A program made the position numbers and the translations under genes. The notes beneath the pieces were generated by a model. It saw nothing but the letters and a program-made list of their open reading frames with translations, was not told the origin of the DNA and did no database searches. From Simmondsia chinensis (taxonomy: Eukaryota; Streptophyta; Magnoliopsida; Caryophyllales; Simmondsiaceae): a DNA stretch of 64,000 nucleotides. Positions 56,203 through 64,000 of the stretch are shown piece by piece; the first letter of the stretch is position 1; each line of letters starts with the position of its first letter. Location of the stretch: assembly GCA_018398585.1 (NCBI GenBank), contig JAGTTD010000026.1:1307001-1371000 (forward strand). Direction: 5' to 3'.

Positions 56203-59200
56203 GTATACTGAGACTCAGTTGTATTTTTGTTAAAGAATTCTACTTGTGAGTCTAGTTAAATCTTATAAGCAGCTGTGAGAGGAAAGAGATCGTCATATGA
56301 GCCTGATGATTGCTCCAACTAATGTCAAATGGGTGGATCTCATGTATGCCAGCTAGATTGGTCAGGGCTAAGGGCTAGAAAATTTAACAGCTTTTGTATT
56401 TTATTTTATAATGAATGGTACAGTAATTGTATAAAATTTTATTGGGTGTTAGGTCTGACACATAGAGATTGCACTTATGAGGCTCGTGTACGAGTCCAAG
56501 TGGGGAGGCATTAGGTAGAGTAGACAAGTAGATTTATATGTTGATTTCTTTCCTGTTTTTGATAATTAAGAGCAAGAGATCCTCATAAAGTGTGCAGGAG
56601 AAAATCCTCTAGTCATTACAAGCTATAGTCTGAATAAGTTAAGCTTAACTCGGAACTCACGAGTTGGGTTTGAGCTCGACTGACCGAAGTCGAGGCTGAG
56701 CCTATGACGAGCTGAGCTCGAGATTCATGCTCTCGCTGAGCTAAGTGTTTACTAACCGAACCTTGATCCTGATAAACTTGAACTCAGCTCATATACACCC
56801 CAAGTATGAGTTTCTTAGGAATCAACGGTCATTATTCAAAATAGTACAACCTATCTCGTTACTTACCCACACAATTATGTCCATTCTACGAATAACATCA
56901 ATATAACACGTAGTTTACCTTGACAATTACATGTAAACACCCTTGAAAAATACAGATACATGTTCAATATGCGTATTATACACGTTTTTTTACTAACGAA
57001 ATTGTTTCTACTTTTTTCAATAGGGAAATTCCCGGATGGGTTTGGGAATTTGACAAGTTTACAAAGATTTGATGCTTCAAGTAACCGGCTTGAAGGGGAC
57101 TTGTCTGAGCTAAGGTTCTTAACCAACATGGAAGGGCTTCAATTGTTTGAGAACAATTTTTCCGGTGAAATTCCATCAGAATTCGGTGAATTTAAGAATC
57201 TGAAGTACCTTTCTCTCTACAACAATAGTCTAACTGGCCCAGTCCCCCAAAAGCTCGGATCGTGGACCGAATTTGATTTCATTGATGTGTCATCAAATCA
57301 TCTGACTGGGCTAATCCCCCCGGATATGTGTAAGAAGGGGAAAATGAGGAAGCTTCTAGTACTTCAGAATCAGTTTTCCGGTGAGATCCCAGCGAGTTAT
57401 GAGAATTGTTCGACATTGAATCGGATTCGGGTTAGCGATAACTTGCTATCCGGCTCTTTCCCAACTCGAATTTGGGGGCTTCCGAATGTCAATATCCTTG
57501 ATATTGCAAATAATCAGCTTGAAGGTATTGTTGGGTTCAACTCATATTTTTTCGTTTTAATTTTTTTTAGGAGTTTAGAAAGGAAAACAAAAGATATTAG
57601 TGAAAACAGCATATCTAAAAGTTTGGGTACGTTTAAAAAATTTTGGAGGATATGATTTGGAGCGGATTTAGTGTTGGCAATATTCTAGGCAACCTAAGCA
57701 GTTGCAAGGTCGCCTTATTTTTTAAGCGCCTTTTTTAAAATTAATTACATTATGAATTTACTTCTACTGCATGCCATAATTCGTAATTGAAGAAATAACG
57801 ACATTGTATGACACATTATAATGCATGTGTAACATATTATTGATATTATAATATACATTGAATTATCCAATGTGTTCTTGAGTAGACCTCGCCACCTTCA
57901 CTGCCAAAAAAGGTACCTACAGAATAAAAGTCGTTTTGGCCTCCAAAATCTCATAATCAACCCATTTTCTTGAAGATTAGGTGATTACGATTTCTTTTAA
58001 TAGGGTTAGATGAATTTATAAAAGGGGTGAAAAAACCTAGTTAGAGGTGTGTGGGGGAAAAAGTTTGATCATTAACGACAAGAGCTACGACACAAAACAG
58101 TCAAACTTGCAAACGTAAGGCTTGAGTCAACCCGCATAAAAGTGCATAGCAGAAAAGGACAAAACAAAGCGACATCACAATCCTAATAAGATAAGAATAA
58201 AGGGAAATTACAGACGATGCTAAATGACGCTAAAAAACTACAACATCATTGGAGAAGACCAGAAAGAGGATGAACCGATGTTCCGTCTAAATAGGAGAGG
58301 GAGAGTAGGCAGTCACCATCAGGAATGCAGGCCGACCGTACATTGTGAAAGTTGGGAATCAGGGGTACTAGGTTTTGATTACAACTAAAGATTGTAATCT
58401 CTAAATTCATAATAAGAGTTTGATTCCTGCACGTTAAATTCAGTGTTTTTTTCTTGTGTTATTTCTAACTTTCGTTGTTTTTGTTTGATATTTTTGAACA
58501 GGTAAAATCACTCCAGACATTGGCAATGCTAAGAGCCTAGTCCAAATCTTTGCAGCTAATAACAAGTTATCTGGCAATTTGCCCAATGAGATCTCCATGG
58601 TTTCTTCACTTGTTCTTGTTGATTTTGGCAATAATCAACTAACCGGAGAGATCCCGCAAAATATTGGCCAATTAAACCAACTCAACTTCCTTCATTTGGC
58701 GAAAAACGAGCTTTTGGGCGAAATCCCAAGTTCGTTAGGATCATGTCTTCATTTGAACGACCTTAACCTTGCTCAAAACTCGCTATCTGGTCAAATCCCA
58801 TTATCCATTGGCTCAATTCCAACACTTAACTTCTTGAATTTGTCAAGAAATGAGTTTTCTGGTCAAATACCGGGTACTTTGTCATCATTAAAACTCACCC
58901 TCCTCGATCTCTCCTTTAACAATCTTGTCGGTCCGATCCCCGATTCATTAACCATTGACCCATATAACGGAAGCTTTATAGGGAATAATGGGCTATGTAG
59001 CACCGATATCAAGTACCTTAGGCCATGCTCTAGAGACCGATCCCGGGATTACCATACCTTCATAATTTGCATTACGTTGGGTTCAGTAATCCTGCTCGTT
59101 TCAATCGGTTGCTACGTTTACCTAAAGATGGGAAAACAGGGATTAAAGTTCAAATCTTGGAAAGATAATTCATGGGATATGAAATCATATCATGTGATAA

Positions 59201-61730
59201 ATTTTACCCAAGATGAGATTTTTGACTCAATCAAACAAGAGAATTTGATTGGAAAAGGTGGGTTTGGGAGTGTGTACAAAGTTGTGTTAAAAGATGGTAA
59301 AAAACTAGCTGTGAAGCACATATGGAATGACGAGTCGGGTGACCCAAAAACGAGCAAACCGAGCACACCCATGTTGTCGAAAAACATGAGCAAAACTCGG
59401 AGATCAAAGGCGTTCGAAATGGAAGTCAAGACACTTAGTTCGATTAGGCATATTAATGTGGTCAAGCTCTATTGTAGCATAACTAGTGAGGATTCAAGCT
59501 TGCTTGTGTATGAGTATTTGCCTAATGGGAGCTTGGGGGACCGGTTGCACGATAGCGAGAAACCGAGTTTGAGTTGGTTCGCGAGGTATGAGATTGCAGT
59601 TGGAGCTGCGAGAGGGCTCGAGTATCTGCACCATGGGTGCGACAGGCCTGTGATTCACAGGGATGTCAAGTCGAGTAATATACTACTGGATGATGGGTTG
59701 AAATCCAAGATCGCAGATTTTGGGTTAGCCAGGATCGTACAGGCTAACAGTGGTAGGGACACCACACGAGTCATAGCTGGTACCTACGGCTACATCGCCC
59801 CCGGTAAAAATCCTATTCTAAGGCTCAATAACATTTTTTTCACGGAAAATCCCTTTTTTGGGACAAAATCGAATCTTTTATCTTATTATTATTATTTTTT
59901 TATCATAATTACATAAAAATAGTTATAAATATATATAATATTTTTCTCGATTGAGGGAAAAAATTGACTTCCCCCCTCAATAAAAGGATAAATATTTCTT
60001 TTATGAAGGGCAAAATATTTTCCTCCATAATCTAATGTCATATGTCTTACTTCAACCTTAGTTTAGACAAGCGTTACACATTTTTTAGAATGAATTTATT
60101 TTTTTATTTAAAAAGACAAATTTTTGAGTCGGTTCCCAAAATAATGCTAAAAAATAAAAAAATTAAAAAAATAACGCTGAAAAAAAAATATTTCTAAATC
60201 TACTATTGAACCGCGTTTACAAAACGCGTTTAAATTTCAATAAAACCGGATCAAAATAATGCGGTTCATTTTAAGTATAAACCGCGTTTAGTAAACGCGG
60301 TTCACTTCAACATAAACCGCGTCTACTAAACGCGGTTTATACATGAACCGCGTCTACTAAACGCGGTTTACCCATGAACCAAGTTTATAAAACGCGGTTT
60401 AACGCCAGGAATCCAAAATCCCCTTTATTTTCACTTATACTTGCCATTATGCCGCAATTCTTCACTTTTTTGTTAGCTTATAGATTTTATTATGCCATAA
60501 TTTGTGATGATTATCATATTGATTCCATAATGGTAAGCTCCAACATCATAAGTGGAGGTCAAATAACTCCAATAATAGTACTTGAAAGATCTCTAGTGTA
60601 TAAGCAAAAGAAAGGAGGAGGCGAACGACGTGACTTGTGGTGGGTTAACGAGAAAGAGGCAGAGAGACGGTGAGAGCAGCGGAGAGAGCACGCGTGAATG
60701 AATGGGCCGGGGTTTTTTAGATAAACCTAGTAAACCGGGTCCAAAAGACGCGGTTATTACAATGATAAACCGCGTCTACATAACGCGGTTTTGTATTCAA
60801 TAAAACGCGTCTTTGTGACGCGGTTTAATTAATATAACCGCGTTATTAAAACGCGGTTTATACCATGGTTATACGCGGTTTATGGACGCGGTTTATTGAA
60901 GCCGTGTTTTGTAAACGCGGTTCAACAGTAGATTTGGAAATATTTTTTTTTCAGCATTATTTTTTTAATTTTTTTATTTTTTAGCATTATTTTGGGAACC
61001 GACTTAAAATTTTTAAGATGAAATATTTTCCACAAGGAAAATGTTTTTATTTGAACCAAACGAAGCCTTTTCCCTCGTACACTTTGTGTAGAGCATTACG
61101 GGACGCGTGGATTAATATTTCAATTACAGCTAAAGGTTCGTGTTTTCTAGTGCAAGTGTTTGTTTTAAGTTGCTTATTCCAAGGCAAATTCTTAGAATCC
61201 AGCTACAGATCAGATTTAGGTTAAACTTCTTTGATCCTTTTGTTTTAAAAATTTTCTTCTTTATTCATATTCAAAAATATTTATATGCATTTAACGTTGC
61301 AGAATATGGATACACATACAGAGTGACGGAAAAAAGTGACGTATACAGTTTCGGAGTAGTTCTAATGGAGTTGGTGACCGGGAGAAAACCAATTGAGCCC
61401 GAATTCGGAGATGACAATGACATAGTAAGTTGGGTAAGTAGCAAGTTAAAGAGCAAGGAAAGTGTACTGAGTTTAGTGGATTCCGGTATCCCAGATCCTC
61501 TCAAAGAGGAGGCAATCAAGGTTCTAAGAGTTGCTGTTCTTTGCACATCCCAATTCCCGAAGCACAGACCCACGATGAGAACTGTAATCCAAATGCTTGA
61601 AAATGCAGACCCGTGTAAATTGTTAGACATCGTGGTCAACAAGAGTTGTTCGAGGAAGATGGAAGAACGAATAGACGAACCCCAACAGGTTGGCTCAAGT
61701 GATAAGACGTTTAAAGTCGATGCCTCATGA
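55443..61730 (+). CDS. RLK7: LRR receptor-like kinase, RLK7/HAIKU2 group (4 exons)
   Basis: Predicted exons are 55443-56202, 57024-57524, 58502-59803 and 61303-61730, all GT-AG with phase-1 joins, giving 996 aa (relatives are about 975-990). A His-rich start and hydrophobic LLLFLLSLVATVV form a signal peptide. The cap motif PPCNFTGITC and about 20 LRRs follow. One membrane segment (about aa 606-628, ITLGSVILLVSIGCYVYL) leads to the kinase: GKGGFG (671-676), AVKH lysine (692), HRD (806-808), DFG (826-828) and YIAPEYGY across the last intron. HRD marks an RD kinase, so activity is expected. Relatives are LRR-XI receptors for small peptides or seed-size regulators. Choosing RLK7 or HAIKU2 needs a tree. 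Confidence 0.93.
56640..56805. mobile_element. GAGCTCG-rich fragment in RLK intron 1
   Basis: TTAACTCGGAACTCACGAG to CAGCTCATATACACCCC carries the family's terminal motif at its right end. The left part is missing. It makes up part of the 821-bp intron. Confidence 0.5.
57024..57524 (+). CDS. RLK7: RLK exon 2
   Basis: The acceptor is TTTTTTCAATAG at 57012-57023. It encodes KFPDGFGNLTSLQRFDASSNRLEGDLSELRFLTN to NNQLEG, fitting the family order without a gap. The donor is GAAG/GTATTG. Confidence 0.9.
57525..58501 (+). other. RLK intron 2
   Basis: A 977-bp GT-AG intron. Near 57660-57730 it carries GGCAACCTAAGCAGTTGCAAGGTCGCC, which resembles the end of the GGGCC-type elements. The rest is unrecognised. 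Confidence 0.5.
58502..59803 (+). CDS. RLK7: RLK exon 3
   Basis: The acceptor is TTTTTGAACAG. It starts KITPDIGNAKSLVQIFAANN, carries the last LRRs, the GLCSTDIKYLRPC cap, membrane segment and kinase up to YGYIAP. The donor CCCCG/GTAAAA lies just before APE, the intron position expected for this kinase group. The open frame after 59803 is not coding. Confidence 0.92.
60125..61006. mobile_element. hairpin-rich TIR element in RLK intron 3
   Basis: Inverted ends of about 110 bp (TGAGTCGGTTCCCAAAATAATGC at the left; inverse GGGAACCGACTTA at the right) frame 882 bp. Flanks share AAATTTT. Two clusters of palindromes of type AACCGCGTTTA-TAAACGCGGTT lie at 60209-60405 and 60745-60935, about 30 bp apart. 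The middle has no transposase. A related partial copy lies at 120-562. Long TIRs suggest a Mutator-like derivative, but the class is not established. Confidence 0.8.
61303..61730 (+). CDS. RLK7: RLK exon 4
   Basis: The acceptor is TTAACGTTGCAG. It encodes EYGYTYRVTEKSDVYSFGVVLMELVTGRKPIEPEFGDDNDIVSWV, then the kinase C-lobe and a short tail ending DAS, TGA at 61728-61730. The upstream part of the open frame (61140-61302) is intron. Confidence 0.92.
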
Positions 61731-61860
61731 AGTGTTAAATCCGGGGATTCGATTATGCCATAGGGTGTAAATAATTTCTCAAGGTGGCTAACTTGCCATG
61801 TAGAAAATAGGGAAGAGTTTTTGAATGAATAGTGCATGCTGCCTATTTGGTATTATATTT

Positions 61861-62160
61861 TCAGGGTTATTTATCTTAAAGGTCACTGTACTTTTTTTTA
61901 TTGTGTCAATTTAGTCCTTTTACTTTTAATTGTGTCAATTTAGTCCCTGTACAATTTAAAATGTGTCAATTTAGTCCTTAGAGAAAATTTTATGTTAAGC
62001 TTTTAATAAAATTTAAATAATTCGCCTGTGAGTTGGGTTAAATTGAATAAATAGAAGAATTTATAATAAGTTACTTGCATCTAACATAATTTGGCAGATT
62101 ATGTTATTAACTTAACTTAAATTTGACTAAAGGGCTAAAATCCAAATAAATCATTTTGAA
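61861..62160. repeat. TTTAGTCC-type MITE fragment
   Basis: Starts CAGGGTTATTTATCTTAAAGG. GTGTCAATTTAGTCC occurs three times at about 28-bp spacing (61905-61980), matching the arms of 21040-21419. The right end is decayed. Confidence 0.5.
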
Positions 62161-62848
62161 TAGTATGCATTTTTGTTTTAAAAAAATCCAAGAACTACAA
62201 ATAGAAAACGATATCAAACAAGTGTCTAGAGATTAGTTAAAGTACACGTAAAGTAGCTCGAATACCACAGTTAGAGATAAGTTTGAATACTATTTTTGTA
62301 TGACTAGTATGATTGTAGCCAAAGGTATATGCTTGAACTATAATGTAAAACTGATGTTATCCCCGTGCAAAGCACGACAGATGTTTGCATTTTAAAATTA
62401 TAATATTATATATTATCATATTGAAATTTTATTGGACCTGTATTTGCAATTTTATTTTTATGTATTGGTATTGCGGTGAATTTATTGTGATTAAGCACAT
62501 GAATGCTTTTTTTTTTTTAATTTCTTTTTTATTATTTGTTAACTTTTGTGTAAGGTTTTAAAATTTCTAGACTTAAAGTACGAGAGATTTTGAGGGAGGG
62601 GAAGACTTAACAATAATGTAGTCGTTGTTAAGCCAATCCTGAATGAGTTCAAATGTCAATGATAGATTAAAACCAGTAATCAGGATTCTTGACAGATGAT
62701 TATAAAGTTTGACATTATTCGAGTTTCGCATATTTTATAAAAGGTAATGACTCAAATATACAAGTCAATTTTTCATACAAACAAAGATGTGCAAAAGGGG
62801 AATCGTTGCTACATCACGATAAGTTTGCATATGCTGATGTATTAGGAC
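62161..62848. other. no gene seen
   Basis: Downstream of the RLK gene. A CCCCGTGCAAAGCACG stem near 62360 resembles stems near ends of some plant repeats, but no bounded element is evident. Confidence 0.3.
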
Positions 62849-63459
62849 TAAGGTTGTTAGAATCGGGATTCTGCTTAAGATCATTAGGGGCTTGCAGAAT
62901 TGGAATCGTAGGTTCGAATCGAAAATCGTAAAATTCTACTAATTGTATAATATAATTATTTTCTTAAAATTAGTTACCTGATTCACAAAAGTTTTATATA
63001 AGACCTCAATTTATAAGGGCATATATTATAAGAAACATATTTAAATATGATAATATATTATCATATAACATAGATACGTCACTATATGTTTAAATGATCA
63101 TGAGAGCTTTCAAGATACATATTGCTAATCAAACTTTAAGGTTACAATTTAAAATTAAGATTAAGTTCTCAAAAGTATATAAAGACTTAATTTTCTCTTA
63201 CCTTAGGGTAACAAAGACCGTTCACGTACAGTATATGCTTAATTTTTTTTTCTTTTTCAAACTTTTACTTGTACCGTTGTTAGGATTGAGTTAGAATCGT
63301 AAAATCGTATCGTAATTCTATCCGTTAGCTTCATTTAAAATCAATGGATCATAAGATTTTATAAAATTAAGATTCTACTTAGGATCCATATCGATTATCG
63401 ATTGTGGGATCGTAAAATTATAAGATTCTAATATTTGAATCGGGAATTTAACAACCATG
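62849..63459. mobile_element. hAT-like element with GGTTGTTA termini
   Basis: TAAGGTTGTTAGAATCGGGATTC and the inverted CATGGTTGTTAAATTCCCG are the termini. A perfect 8-bp target duplication ATTAGGAC lies at 62841-62848 and 63460-63467. Subterminal AATCGTAxxATTCTA words repeat on both sides. It has no coding frame. Confidence 0.85.
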
Positions 63460-63719
63460 ATTAGGACACGCTATTTTCCTTACCTTATATATAAAATAAT
63501 GGGCTTTCAAACTCAAACTCATGTTCGGATTATTGAACAAAATGGTCCACTACCATAAGATGTTGGCCCAAGCCCAATGTGATCTTTATCAATGAAAGCC
63601 CAGATAAATGGACACCTTAGAATTAGTTGTTATTTTTTTTTAATAATTAAAGTCAAAATCGAGACAGAGGATCAAGACAAGGAGTACAAGCTTATACATT
63701 ATGAGCAACGTTTAATTTG

Positions 63720-64000
63720 GGACACTTCGTAAGTAAAACGAGCATAGTTTGAGCAGGCGTCATGAGCTTAACGAGTGAGTTCGAAGAGGGAATGATTGAC
63801 TTGTTAAAATTTAGAAAGAATTTGTTAAGGCTCGTTAATGAATCATCATGTTCTGTCTATTTCTCTTTATTAGCTCGTAATAGATTAATAATGACTTGTT
63901 AATAGCTCGATTAGTCGTGCTTGATAGTATGCTCAACTCGGCTTGATTAGTCTAACGATAAATGTTGAGCTAAATATCAACATAATATAATCTTTCAGGA
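63720..64000. mobile_element. GAGCTCG-rich element fragment, cut by window edge
   Basis: Contains AAAACGAGCATAGTTTGAGC, ATGAGCTTAACGAG, AATAGCTCGATTAG and CTCAACTCGGCTTGATTAG words of the family. The right end lies beyond the window. Confidence 0.45.

Noticed and set aside
62350..62380. Helitron end suggested by a CCCCGTGCAAAGCACG stem
   Set aside because: No CTRR terminus, no opposite end and no Rep/helicase sequence could be found.

Overview
The window is AT-rich nuclear DNA from a flowering plant, probably a eudicot. Two intron-bearing genes of typical angiosperm families sit in a dense, nested graveyard of transposable elements. LTR retrotransposons with initiator-tRNA-Met primer sites and SINE-like elements carrying the angiosperm-type 3' body support this. 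I cannot name the species.

Gene 1 (12385-19423, + strand, 6 exons, 717 codons) is a WAV3-type E3 ubiquitin ligase. It has a conserved N-terminus, a RING-H2 finger and a vWA domain whose MIDAS motif is altered. Its TATA box and A/C-rich leader are part of a degenerate tandem array that reaches back to about position 769. Other elements later split the array: a GGGTCA-type repeat (about 961-5725, itself hit by a Ty1/copia element at 1000-4784), a 5S-derived SINE (5872-6060) and a Ty3/gypsy element (6602-11821).

Gene 2 (55443-61730, + strand, 4 exons, 996 codons) is an LRR receptor kinase of the RLK7/HAIKU2 group. It has a signal peptide, an LRR ectodomain, one membrane segment and an RD kinase. 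Its introns hold repeat fragments and, in intron 3, a TIR element packed with hairpin-forming AACCGCGTTTA/TAAACGCGGTT palindromes. A second, partial copy of that element lies at 120-562.

The 36 kb between the genes holds no convincing host gene. It contains a second, decayed Ty3/gypsy element (40992-46030), a copia solo LTR (34883-35356) inside a hAT-like element, and many small non-autonomous elements, several with exact 8-bp target duplications. A roughly 1-kb tandem duplication (39690-46376 versus 46590-47736) supplies reciprocal empty sites for the insertions.

The most unusual item is a SINE family with a 5S rRNA-derived head joined to the angiosperm SINE 3' body. Four copies carry the 5S part, and all four have 14-21-bp target duplications. 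Headless fragments occur at 32745-32860, 54374-54429 and 55163-55232.
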